Source: JBDKTH01 sp964558295
GTDB lineage: Bacteria > Planctomycetota > Planctomycetia > Pirellulales > Thermoguttaceae
Assembly (NCBI GenBank): GCA_964558295.1
Contig: CAZLDQ010000074.1
Coordinates: 1-24,290 of the forward strand
Length of the DNA: 24,290 nt
Reading direction: 5' to 3'
Shown: piece by piece, positions 8,957 through 16,128 of the stretch
Layout: each line of letters opens with the position of its first letter
Numbering within the stretch: position 1 is the stretch's first letter
Made by a program: the position numbers and the translations under genes
The notes under the pieces: generated by a model
What the model was told of the DNA's origin: nothing
Database searches by the model: none
What the model saw: the letters and a program-made list of their open reading frames with translations, nothing else

Positions 8957-9805
8957 ATGCGTCTTCCAACCCCGTTGCTGGCCGCCATCGTCGCTGTGTT
9001 CCCCATAACCCCCGCCTGGGCAGCCGATGCGGTAAAGCCAGACGATGCCCTAAGTCCCACCGACAGCCCGATCCGCCTGTTCAACGGCAAGAATCTGGAC
9101 GGATTCTACACCTGGCTCAAGGACGCCAAATATGAAGACCCACGCCGCGTCTTCACGGTCGAAAATGGACTGCTCCACATCTCCGGCGACGGTCTGGGCT
9201 ACCTCTGCACCAAGAACCGCTACAAGAACTACCATCTGGTCATCGAATTCCGCTGGGGCGAGCGCACCTGGGGTAACCGCGTGGAGCGTGCCCGCGACTC
9301 GGGAATCATCGTCCACTGCGTCGAGCCTGACGGCAGCTACGGTCAGACCTTCATGGCAGGCATCGAAGCCCAGATGATCGAAGGGGGCGTGGGCGACTTT
9401 ATTGTCGTCCCCGGCAAACGGACGGACGGCAGTAAGATCGATGTTGCCCTCACCGCCCACGTGACTAAGGACCGCGACGGCGAAACCGTTTGGAATCGAG
9501 AGGGCGAGTTGAAAACGCTCCATTCCGGGCGCATCAACTGGTTCGGCCGCGACCCCGACTGGGCCGACGTGCGCGGCTTCCGCGGCAAGAACGATGTGGA
9601 AAGCCCCGGGCAAGAGTGGACCCGCCTGGAAGTGATCTGCGACGGCGGCCGCATCACCCAAGTGGTCAACGGCGTGGTCGTGAACGAAGGTTTCGATGCC
9701 GTTCCCTCCTCCGGCAAGATCCTCCTCCAGACCGAACTGGCCGAGCTCTTTGTGCGTCGTTACGAGCTCTATCCCCTCGGCAAGGCCCCCAAGTTCGCCC
9801 GCTAA
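8957..9805 (+). CDS. Secreted DUF1080 (3-keto-disaccharide hydrolase-like) protein
   Basis: Exported protein of 282 residues. A signal peptide (MRLPTPLLAAIVAVFPITPAWA) ends at about residue 22. The DUF1080 beta sandwich begins near residue 36 with IRLFNGKNLDGFYTWL and ends with ILLQTELAELFVRRYELYPL. An RDSGIIVH segment replaces the GNSGIFF of the other DUF1080 protein in the window. A long insertion around 130-190 contains a polar GKRTDGSKIDV stretch. GGAG lies nine bases before the ATG. Secreted family members are proposed to act on glycosides or keto-glycosides, but no substrate is visible. It is divergent from the AraC-type regulator, with about 170 bases between starts, so that regulator is its likely controller. 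It converges on the sugar porter gene. Confidence 0.87.
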   Translation: MRLPTPLLAAIVAVFPITPAWAADAVKPDDALSPTDSPIRLFNGKNLDGFYTWLKDAKYEDPRRVFTVENGLLHISGDGLGYLCTKNRYKNYHLVIEFRWGERTWGNRVERARDSGIIVHCVEPDGSYGQTFMAGIEAQMIEGGVGDFIVVPGKRTDGSKIDVALTAHVTKDRDGETVWNREGELKTLHSGRINWFGRDPDWADVRGFRGKNDVESPGQEWTRLEVICDGGRITQVVNGVVVNEGFDAVPSSGKILLQTELAELFVRRYELYPLGKAPKFAR

Positions 9806-9848
9806 CCGACCGCAACCAGCGGTGCGAGGCTGCCGTGTACCGATTCCG

Positions 9849-9863
9849 GCCGAACGCTTCGGC
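9849..9863. terminator. Hairpin in the convergent gap between DUF1080 and porter genes
   Basis: GCCGAA (9849-9854) and TTCGGC (9858-9863) form a perfect six-base stem with a three-base loop, in the 64-base gap between two convergent stop codons. No U tract follows on either strand. It could work as a transcript end stabiliser rather than as an intrinsic terminator. Confidence 0.3.
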
Positions 9864-9869
9864 GAAGGG

Positions 9870-11294
9870 CTATTCGATTCCCAAGTGACGCTGCATCTCT
9901 TCCAGCGAGATGCCTTTCGTTTCCGGCAGGAAACGCCAGACGAGGACAAACTGCAGGAACATCATCGCAGAGAAGAAGATAAACGGTGCGCTGCGGGAAA
10001 CGTAGTCCACAATCACGGGGAAGGAGTAATTGATCAGCGCGCACCAAGCCCAGTGGGTAAAACTGCCTAGGGCCTGGCCGCGGGCACGCACGCGGTTGGG
10101 AAAAATCTCGCTGATGAAGACCCAGATCACCGCCCCTTGCGAGAAGGCGAAGAAGGCGATGAAGCTGATCAGACCACCCAGGACTAGACGGCCAACCATC
10201 CATTCATACGACTTCGGCACCTGGCCGGCGGCCATCTGGTCGGCCAAGTGGAAGGCATAGGCGGTAGCGGCCAGACAGATCGTCAGTCCGACGGCGCCGA
10301 CCAAGAGCAGCCTCTTGCGGCCAAAGTGGTCGATGATCGCCATGCCGACGACAGTAAAAATCAGGTTTGTCAGGCCGATGATCACCGATTGGGCCAAGGC
10401 GCTGGTTCGCTCGGCGCCGGCCATCTGGAAAATCTCGGCGCTGTAGTAAAGCACTGCGTTAATGCCGGCCAACTGGTTGAACGAAGCAACCATGAAGGCC
10501 AAGAGGATCGGCCGGAGATACTTGCGGCGGAAGAACGGCTCTTTGGTCGAGACGGTCTCTTCGTGGAGCGACTCGACAATCTCGCGGAGCACGCCCTGGG
10601 GGTCGTCGATGCCCAGTCTCACCAGGATGTCCAAGGCCTCGTCGCGCCGATGCTGTTTGACCAGCCACCGGGGGCTTTCCGGGATCGGCAGGATACAGAA
10701 CAGGAACAAGCCGGCCGGCAAGGCCTCGATCCCGAGCATCCAACGCCAAGTCGTCTGGTCCATGACTGCCACGCCATTGACCGTATGAGTCATCAGTGCG
10801 GCAATGATATAGTTCGAGATGTTGGCGACCAAGAGGCCGAATACGATATTGAATTGGCTCATGGCCACCAGACGACCACGAACCCACGGTGGCGAGATTT
10901 CGGCGATGTACATCGGCGAAACCACCGACGCCCCACCGACCCCCAACCCGCCGATGAAACGGAAAATCAACAGCGAGTACCAATCCCAGGCAAAGGCGCA
11001 CCCCACGGCCGACACGAAGTAGAGCACGCCGAGCACCATGAGGATCGGCTTGCGCCCGATCCATTCGGCCGGCTTACCGGAAATCAACGAGCCGATAACC
11101 GTGCCGATCAATGCGCTGGCTACGGTGAAGCCGAGCTGAGGAGACGTGAGATCAAAGAGCTCACGCAACTGTTCTGTGGTTCCGGAGATCACCACGGTGT
11201 CGAAGCCAAACAGGAAGCTGCCCACGGTGGCCACCAGGGTGCTCCCGAGCAAATAGCGATTGACTCCCAGGCTTGGCTTCAGATCTTGCTTCAT
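9870..11294 (-). CDS. MFS sugar porter (sugar:H+ symporter family)
   Basis: Integral membrane transporter of 474 residues with twelve predicted helices. Sugar porter signatures are present in order: GFDTVVISG in helix 1, a GRKPIL motif in the first cytoplasmic loop, and RFIGGLGVGGASVVSPMYIAE through helix 4. These are followed by PESPRWL before the central loop, NAVLYYSAEIF in helix 7, and RFLPETKG at the end of helix 12. Length and motifs match the XylE/GalP/AraE branch, so the likely cargo is a monosaccharide or small sugar taken up with protons. The ribosome site is poor. It is the last of five tandem minus-strand genes. With the secreted GH36-like enzyme upstream in the locus, it probably imports the released sugar. 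A TGAGA-repeat site lies 62 bases upstream of its start. Confidence 0.93.
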   Translation of the reverse strand: MKQDLKPSLGVNRYLLGSTLVATVGSFLFGFDTVVISGTTEQLRELFDLTSPQLGFTVASALIGTVIGSLISGKPAEWIGRKPILMVLGVLYFVSAVGCAFAWDWYSLLIFRFIGGLGVGGASVVSPMYIAEISPPWVRGRLVAMSQFNIVFGLLVANISNYIIAALMTHTVNGVAVMDQTTWRWMLGIEALPAGLFLFCILPIPESPRWLVKQHRRDEALDILVRLGIDDPQGVLREIVESLHEETVSTKEPFFRRKYLRPILLAFMVASFNQLAGINAVLYYSAEIFQMAGAERTSALAQSVIIGLTNLIFTVVGMAIIDHFGRKRLLLVGAVGLTICLAATAYAFHLADQMAAGQVPKSYEWMVGRLVLGGLISFIAFFAFSQGAVIWVFISEIFPNRVRARGQALGSFTHWAWCALINYSFPVIVDYVSRSAPFIFFSAMMFLQFVLVWRFLPETKGISLEEMQRHLGIE

Positions 11295-11355
11295 GATCGG
11301 CTCGCTTTCTTCTTCTCCTGACCTACTATGTCAGCGTATCGTAGCCCTGGCGTCC

Positions 11356-11393
11356 ATGAGATTTGTTGTCTTTCTCTTGAGAATCCTTGCGCA
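11356..11393 (+). promoter_or_regulatory. TGAGA direct repeat with 21-bp period (site C), upstream of the porter gene
   Basis: TGAGA occurs at 11357-11361 and 11378-11382, exactly 21 bases apart, with GTCTTTCT between and CCTTGCGCA after the second copy. Sites at 14619-14656 and 18505-18542 share the same layout. Relative to the minus-strand porter gene the site is inverted and ends 62 bases before the start codon. It is a candidate operator for an AraC/XylR-type protein, or part of a dispersed repeat. Confidence 0.45.
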
Positions 11394-11460
11394 CGCGGCC
11401 ACGACGGGGAACATTCGATAAGATGTCAACTTGCTCAATCGTGGGAAACGGCACGGATTA

Positions 11461-11547
11461 GGAACGCCCTTCGTGGCGTTCCGGAGGCCAGGGTAACCCT
11501 GAGTATCTTGCGTCCTCGCTTGGAACATCCCAGAGGACGCTCCCTCC
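11461..11547 (+). repeat. Composite GGAACG hairpin repeat, copy 1
   Basis: GGAACGCC (11461-11468) and GGCGTTCC (11475-11482) form a perfect eight-base stem with a six-base loop. About 60 bases after its start comes a second unit beginning GGAACATCC, with AGGACG and TCCCT. Both units have counterparts in the same order and orientation at 14705-14787. It lies between the porter start and the end of the activase gene. It may be an intergenic dispersed repeat or an RNA hairpin in the transcript. Confidence 0.55.
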
Positions 11548-11586
11548 CTTGTGAATCGCCGTCCTCCCAAAATCACGCAAGGTCAT

Positions 11587-12342
11587 TCAGGTTACCCGAA
11601 CCGGCACCCCGGCCGCCCGGAAACTGTCGGTGGCAGGGCGAACCGGCTGCGACTCGTCCCACTCCGGTTGGAACGTCCTCCCGCAAGAGGCGTACTTGCC
11701 GCCTGCAGCCCGATTGTAGGGTAACAGGTCGACGCGTACCAAACCAGGGAGCGCAGCCGCCCGATGGGCGATGGCCGTCAGGTTTTCCGGGGTATCCGTC
11801 ACCCCCGGTACCAGCGGCACACGGATCACGCAGGGGGTCGCAAGCGTGGCCAGACGGTTCAGGTTTCGGAGAATCAGACTGTTGTCCTGGCCCGTGTAGT
11901 GACGGTGCTTCGCCGGGTCCATCAGTTTCAAATCAAAGTAGACCAAATCCACACGCTCCGCGAGCCTCGCAAAGGCCTCTTCCTCGCCAAACCCCGAGGT
12001 GTCCAGAACCACGTGGAGCGGTGGAAGGCGATCGAGGACCTCGGCCACGAATGGTGCTTGAAAAAGCGGCTCTCCGCCGGAGAAAGTCACGCCCCCCTCT
12101 CCAGCACGTAAGACGTCAGCCTGACCGGCCAGGAGCGAGGCCAACGCGTCCGCCGTATACTCCTGGCCGGCCAAACGTGGACCGGATGGGGTGTGGAGGA
12201 CCTCGGGATGGGGGGAGAGGCCTTCCGGATTATGGCACCACGCACACCGCAGTGGACATCCCTTGAGAAACACCGTCGTGCGCAATCCAGGCCCATCGTG
12301 AATCGTGAACTCGCGGATATCGAACACGATTCCGGTCGGCAT
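11587..12342 (-). CDS. Glycyl radical enzyme activase (radical SAM), short form
   Basis: Radical SAM protein of 251 residues that would abstract a hydrogen from the glycine of its partner enzyme, encoded just upstream. The cluster-binding CxxxCxxC is at C29, C33 and C36 (GCPLRCAWCHNPEG), preceded by the activase signature HDGPGLRTTVFLKG. SAM-binding TFSGGEPLFQ follows at about residue 90. Many non-PFL activases carry a Cys-rich ferredoxin-like insertion after the first motif. None is seen here, so it resembles the short PflA type. The ATG at 12342 has GGGAG at six bases. The frame opens 22 codons earlier and would overlap the stop of the preceding gene. A 59-base gap separates it from the glycyl radical enzyme gene, so the two are almost certainly co-transcribed. 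Confidence 0.92.
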   Translation of the reverse strand: MPTGIVFDIREFTIHDGPGLRTTVFLKGCPLRCAWCHNPEGLSPHPEVLHTPSGPRLAGQEYTADALASLLAGQADVLRAGEGGVTFSGGEPLFQAPFVAEVLDRLPPLHVVLDTSGFGEEEAFARLAERVDLVYFDLKLMDPAKHRHYTGQDNSLILRNLNRLATLATPCVIRVPLVPGVTDTPENLTAIAHRAAALPGLVRVDLLPYNRAAGGKYASCGRTFQPEWDESQPVRPATDSFRAAGVPVRVT

Positions 12343-12401
12343 CCGACACTCCCGACTACTCTGACGCCCTCTCGGCAAGAGAGACTGATCACCACAAGGA
12401 C

Positions 12402-14531
12402 TTAACACGACCCGTTTGCTGTCGTTGACTCCACACTCCCGTCTGTCACAGCGAACATGTGGCGTGCGATGACGTGGTTCTGGTAGGGTTCTTCCAACTC
12501 ACAGAAATACCCGCTCCACCCCCAGACGCGAACGATCAGGTTGCGATGGCGCTCGGGGTGCCGCTTGGCGTCATGAAGTTTGGCCACATTGACCGTGTTG
12601 AGTTGAAGCTGTTGGCAGCCGAGCAGGGCGAAAGTGCGCACGAGCAGGGCCACTTTGCGCAGGGCCTCGGCGTCAGCGAACACGGCGTCCGACAGTTCCA
12701 AGGTGATCGGCCCTCCGTTGCAGACTCGCCGGTAATCGATCTTGCTAAAGCTTTGCAGGACGCTGATCGGTCCGCGGATGCGAACGCCCGGCGAGGGGGC
12801 CAGATTGGCACTAAAGTAATCGCCCGCCTGACGGCCGTCCGCCATCGCGCCGACCCACGGCTCGCGCATGCCGGGATGTCCCGCAGCCAGCCAGACATAG
12901 TACATGGCCGAACCCGAACCAGGCCGAACGATCCCTCCCCGACCGTTGCCTCCCACGGCTTTGCACGCCTCGGCGAAGCGGTCGAACAGGGCCACCAACA
13001 TGGCATCAGCTTCCGCGTCATGGTTGCCGACTTTCGGGGCCTCCAAGAGCTTGCGACGCAACGACTCGTGTCCGACGAAATTCGCATCCATCGCGGCCAA
13101 CAGCTCGGCCGGAGCAATCGACTGCTCAGTGAACACCACCCGCTGCACGGCCGCCAGGGCGTCGGCCGCGTTCGCCGAGCAGGCGCCGTGGACTCCGAAA
13201 TTGTTGTACTTCAACCCTAACGACAGATCACGTCCCGACTCCAGACAGCCATCCATCAACACGGAGTAATAGGGAGCCGGCGGCAGCAACAACCGGCGAT
13301 AGGCCGCGACCGCCGTCTCGACCTGCTTGTTCATCTCCACTGTCACCCGTTGGAGGATCGACGCAAAATCCTCGCCTGCCGCCAAGCCGGCGCGAATCGC
13401 CGCGTCGACAGCCGCCGGCATGGAAACCGCGCCGATGTTGACCACTTCCATCCCTTTGCCCGGGATGATGAACTCCCAGCAAGCGGCCACCGTGTAATCC
13501 CGGGCGTCTTCCAAGTCGTACCCATGAGCCACGAGCGCCGGAATGACCACCTCGTCGTTGGAGTATTGCGGAAATCCCAGTCCCTGGGCGGTTAGTTCAG
13601 CCGCCAAGGTAAGCAATTCCAAATCAGTATCCTTGGTAATCCGCAAGTTGATCTTCGGATCGATCATGGCCACGTCGCGGGCAGCCCGAAGGGCCATCCA
13701 GGTCAGCGGATTGATGCCGCTTTCGCCGCTGCGCGTGACGCCGCCGAGCATGAGTGACTGGCCATTGTCTCCCTGCTGCACGCCAGGGTAGAGATCCGAA
13801 TCGCGGTTCATCGCGATGAAAAACTCGGCCAACAGTTCTTCCGCACGCGTCTGGTCGAGCCGGCCTTCGCGGAAATCGGCTTCCAGATACGGCCACATGT
13901 ACTGGTCAAAGCGTCCCAGGCCGACGTGATAATGCCCACTCAACCATGTCACAGCGTGCATCAGTCGCAACGACTGGAGCGCCTCATGGAACGTGCGCGG
14001 CGCATGGGCGGGAACGTGATCGAAAATCGCCGCGAGGTCCTTGCGGCCTTGCCTGCGTGCCGCCTCGGCATAGCGATGTGCCAAGTCAAGGACCGCATCG
14101 ATCGTCTCCACGGCAGCGGCCAAAAACTCCACCGCCTCCGGATCGTCGCTCAGCCGGGCCGCCGTGGCCGTGGCCACCGCACGGCGGGCCAGCAGGCCTT
14201 GCGAGAGGACGTGTCCCCAATCCGCGCAGATGTTGCTGATCGGTCCCAATTCATGGACAGTGCGTCCGGCCGTAAGTCGCTTCCAGTCGTCCTCGCTATA
14301 GATCGGCGGGACGCGTGGAAGAGTGCGGGTGAACGCGATCTGCTGGTCGTCGTCAATAACCGGCTGTTCCGCCTCACACATCCGACAGGTCAGCCGCGCC
14401 GCCCGGCGCGGCCAGGAGAGCTGTTGGGTCTCGCACTCGCTAAGCACATCCGGGGTCGTTGTCTGGCGACGAGTTGCGTGGATTCGCTCGCGAACTCGTC
14501 TGCGCATCGCTTCAAGCCGCTCGTTGAGCAC
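12402..14531 (-). CDS. Glycyl radical enzyme (pyruvate formate-lyase family), substrate unknown
   Basis: Protein of 709 residues from GTG 14531, which has GGGAG eight bases upstream. A TTG five codons earlier would place the start over that ribosome site. The family core is intact: GRFDQYMWPY at about residue 206, the candidate thiyl cysteine C351 in TVAACWEFIIPG with E353 two residues on, and the glycine radical loop RVWGWSGYF with G671 near the C-terminus. Cys-x-Glu is typical of the dehydratase, lyase and decarboxylase branches and not of true PFL, which has two adjacent cysteines. Both loops differ from common forms (usually GCVE and RVxGYS or similar), so I do not assign a substrate. Diol dehydratase, C-S or C-N lyase and decarboxylase activities are all possible. 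The activase lies directly downstream. A strong palindrome and a TGAGA-repeat site lie upstream. Confidence 0.9.
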   Translation of the reverse strand: MLNERLEAMRRRVRERIHATRRQTTTPDVLSECETQQLSWPRRAARLTCRMCEAEQPVIDDDQQIAFTRTLPRVPPIYSEDDWKRLTAGRTVHELGPISNICADWGHVLSQGLLARRAVATATAARLSDDPEAVEFLAAAVETIDAVLDLAHRYAEAARRQGRKDLAAIFDHVPAHAPRTFHEALQSLRLMHAVTWLSGHYHVGLGRFDQYMWPYLEADFREGRLDQTRAEELLAEFFIAMNRDSDLYPGVQQGDNGQSLMLGGVTRSGESGINPLTWMALRAARDVAMIDPKINLRITKDTDLELLTLAAELTAQGLGFPQYSNDEVVIPALVAHGYDLEDARDYTVAACWEFIIPGKGMEVVNIGAVSMPAAVDAAIRAGLAAGEDFASILQRVTVEMNKQVETAVAAYRRLLLPPAPYYSVLMDGCLESGRDLSLGLKYNNFGVHGACSANAADALAAVQRVVFTEQSIAPAELLAAMDANFVGHESLRRKLLEAPKVGNHDAEADAMLVALFDRFAEACKAVGGNGRGGIVRPGSGSAMYYVWLAAGHPGMREPWVGAMADGRQAGDYFSANLAPSPGVRIRGPISVLQSFSKIDYRRVCNGGPITLELSDAVFADAEALRKVALLVRTFALLGCQQLQLNTVNVAKLHDAKRHPERHRNLIVRVWGWSGYFCELEEPYQNHVIARHMFAVTDGSVESTTANGSC

Positions 14532-14582
14532 CGCATCATCTCCCAAACATTCCGGTCTCGAGGCAAGCCCTCGCCTCAGTCC

Positions 14583-14599
14583 AGGTATCTACGATACCT
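14583..14599. promoter_or_regulatory. Perfect 7-bp palindrome upstream of the glycyl radical enzyme gene
   Basis: AGGTATC (14583-14589) and GATACCT (14593-14599) are separated by TAC. It lies 52 bases before the GTG start, between that start and the TGAGA-repeat site. On the minus strand it contains TAGATA, which could serve as a -10 box, so a bound repressor here would block the promoter. It may instead be a hairpin in the leader RNA. Confidence 0.45.
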
Positions 14600-14618
14600 C
14601 ACGTTAAGCCGGAGGTCA

Positions 14619-14656
14619 TTGAGAACCAGCGTCTTTTCCTTGAGACGCTTTGCGCA
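14619..14656 (+). promoter_or_regulatory. TGAGA direct repeat with 21-bp period (site B), upstream of the glycyl radical enzyme gene
   Basis: TTGAGA at 14619-14624 and 14640-14645 are exactly 21 bases apart, with GTCTTTTC between and CTTTGCGCA after. The segment also forms a hairpin, GCGTCT (14629-14634) with AGACGC (14643-14648), and outer arms CATTG and CAATG. It is related base by base to the sites at 11356-11393 and 18505-18542. It ends 88 bases before the GTG start. The XylR-like regulator encoded next door is the obvious candidate to bind. Confidence 0.45.
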
Positions 14657-14704
14657 ATGACATGTGTCGGCAGCCTGATGGGTTCTGACAAACGGCATCT
14701 GTGA

Positions 14705-14787
14705 GGAACACCCTCCACGGCATTCCGGGCGATGGAAACGATGGAATGCTTCGGTGGGCCCGGAACGCCACACAGGACGTTCCCTAC
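14705..14787 (+). repeat. Composite GGAACG hairpin repeat, copy 2
   Basis: GGAACACC (14705-14712), a six-base loop and GGCATTCC mirror the first unit at 11461-11482 with a few substitutions. The second unit, GGAACGCC (14762-14769) and GGACGTTCC (14775-14783), matches the unit at 11522 in about 20 of 26 positions. It ends ten bases before the stop codon of the XylR-like gene. Together with site B it forms a longer segment that is directly repeated on the other side of the glycyl radical cassette. Confidence 0.55.
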
Positions 14788-14796
14788 AGAAACCGA

Positions 14797-15960
14797 TCAG
14801 CGATCGTGGAAGAGGATTTGCTGGCGATACTGCCCTGGCGTCAAGCCGGTCATCCGTTTGAAGACAACGCTCATGTACTCGGGGTGAAAAAAGCCGGCCA
14901 ACCGGGCGATCGATTCCAGCGAGAGATCCGTTTCAGCCAGGAGCTGCTGAACCCGCTTGAGTTGCACGAGGCGGATTTCAGCTTGCGGGGAATGGCCCAC
15001 GTGCTTTCGGAACCGCCGTTCCAAAAGACTACGCGAGACCGAGACGTTGGCGACCACCTGCTCGACGGTCACGCCGTTGCAGGCGTTTTGGCGGATGAAC
15101 GTCAACGCCGCGGCAACGTGGGGATCGTCAATCCGCGTAATATCGGTCGACTGGCGCGTAATCACCCCCAGCGGCGGAACAAGAACCTCCTCCGTCGAAA
15201 CCTCGCTACCCTCGATCAACCGGTCCAGCAAGGCCGCGGCTTCGTAGCCGATCCGTTTCGGATGGGGAGCCACGCTCGACATCGGTGGGTCGCACAACTC
15301 GCACAAAACCTGTTCATTGTCGACCCCGACGACCGCCATCTCCTCGGGCACATTGATCTCCACTGTACGGCAGGCGTTGAGCACTTGCTGTCCACGCACA
15401 TCATTGCAGGCCATCAGGCCAAGCGGCGTGGGCAACGAGCGGAGCCATCCGGCCAGTCGCTGCTGATCCTTATCCCACGCCGGTACGTGTGGCCCATGCC
15501 AAGGCGACTCGTAGACCGCACACTCATAACCCGCCTTGCGCACCATCTCGCGGAAGCCATCCCGGCGCCCGTCCGACCACGTCTCTTCGCTGAATCCACA
15601 AAAGGCGAAGTGGCGAAAACCTCGCTCCAAGAGGTGCTCGGCCCCCACCCGACCAATCGCCGCCATATCCGACACGATGCGGGGAAGCCCCAAACCGCCG
15701 CGGAGATCGTTCAGGTCTACAGCCGGGATCTTGCGCCGCAAAAACGCCCGGGCCAGCGCCGGCGTGGTTGAACGGCAGATGATGCCGTCCCAGGGGCGCT
15801 TCAAAAGCCAGGGGGGCGGCGGTGCCGGAAGTTCCCGCTGCTCCAAGAAGACGGACCACGGCCGGTGGGATCGCTGATACTGGGCGATCCCTTCGAGGAT
15901 CTGTCGGCCATAAATGCCCGACATCTCGATAATCAACGCGACTCGTGGCCGCTCAACCAT
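14797..15960 (-). CDS. XylR-like regulator: LacI-type sugar-binding domain plus AraC helix-turn-helix
   Basis: Protein of 387 residues from ATG 15960. This start is favoured by the MVERPRVALIIEMSGIYGR opening, typical of XylR-type regulators, and by AAGGG eight bases upstream. The frame continues 23 codons further without a domain. Residues 5-270 form a periplasmic-binding-protein-like sensor, with FRHFAFCGF, MACNDVRGQQVL and EMAVVGVDNEQVLCEL as in LacI and XylR proteins. The last 105 residues are an AraC DNA-binding domain: VTVEQVVANVSVSRSLLERR and IARLAGFFHPEYMSVVFKRM, then TGLTPGQYR. It should bind a sugar in the cytoplasm and activate transcription. It sits between the GH36-like and glycyl radical enzyme genes in the same orientation and is the best candidate regulator of this locus. 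Confidence 0.9.
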   Translation of the reverse strand: MVERPRVALIIEMSGIYGRQILEGIAQYQRSHRPWSVFLEQRELPAPPPPWLLKRPWDGIICRSTTPALARAFLRRKIPAVDLNDLRGGLGLPRIVSDMAAIGRVGAEHLLERGFRHFAFCGFSEETWSDGRRDGFREMVRKAGYECAVYESPWHGPHVPAWDKDQQRLAGWLRSLPTPLGLMACNDVRGQQVLNACRTVEINVPEEMAVVGVDNEQVLCELCDPPMSSVAPHPKRIGYEAAALLDRLIEGSEVSTEEVLVPPLGVITRQSTDITRIDDPHVAAALTFIRQNACNGVTVEQVVANVSVSRSLLERRFRKHVGHSPQAEIRLVQLKRVQQLLAETDLSLESIARLAGFFHPEYMSVVFKRMTGLTPGQYRQQILFHDR

Positions 15961-16011
15961 ACGACACGCCCTTCGCTCCCCGCAGTGCTGTAGAATTGTG
16001 CCCAAGGGTCC

Positions 16012-16040
16012 ATAATAACTACAACCCACCGAAGAGGCAA
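16012..16040 (-). promoter_or_regulatory. Putative sigma70-type promoter of the XylR-like gene
   Basis: On the minus strand TTGCCT (16035-16040) and TATTAT (16012-16017) are 17 bases apart and lie 52 bases upstream of the ATG at 15960. Both boxes are close to consensus. The presence of its own promoter suggests the regulator can be made independently of the GH36-like gene before it. No TGAGA repeat is seen here, so simple autoregulation through that site is not supported. Confidence 0.5.
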
Positions 16041-16128
16041 CGGACGCCGTTTGGCGACTATCCTGCCCAACTGTTCAGCCACGTCACTTATGCCCGCGTG
16101 TCTGACGGCAATTCCCTCCATTTCGCTG

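Noticed and set aside
8788..9090. 100-codon N-terminal extension of the AraC-type regulator
   Set aside because: It would cross the divergent promoter region and the first 134 bases of the DUF1080 gene. The GTG at 8787 has an excellent GGAGG.
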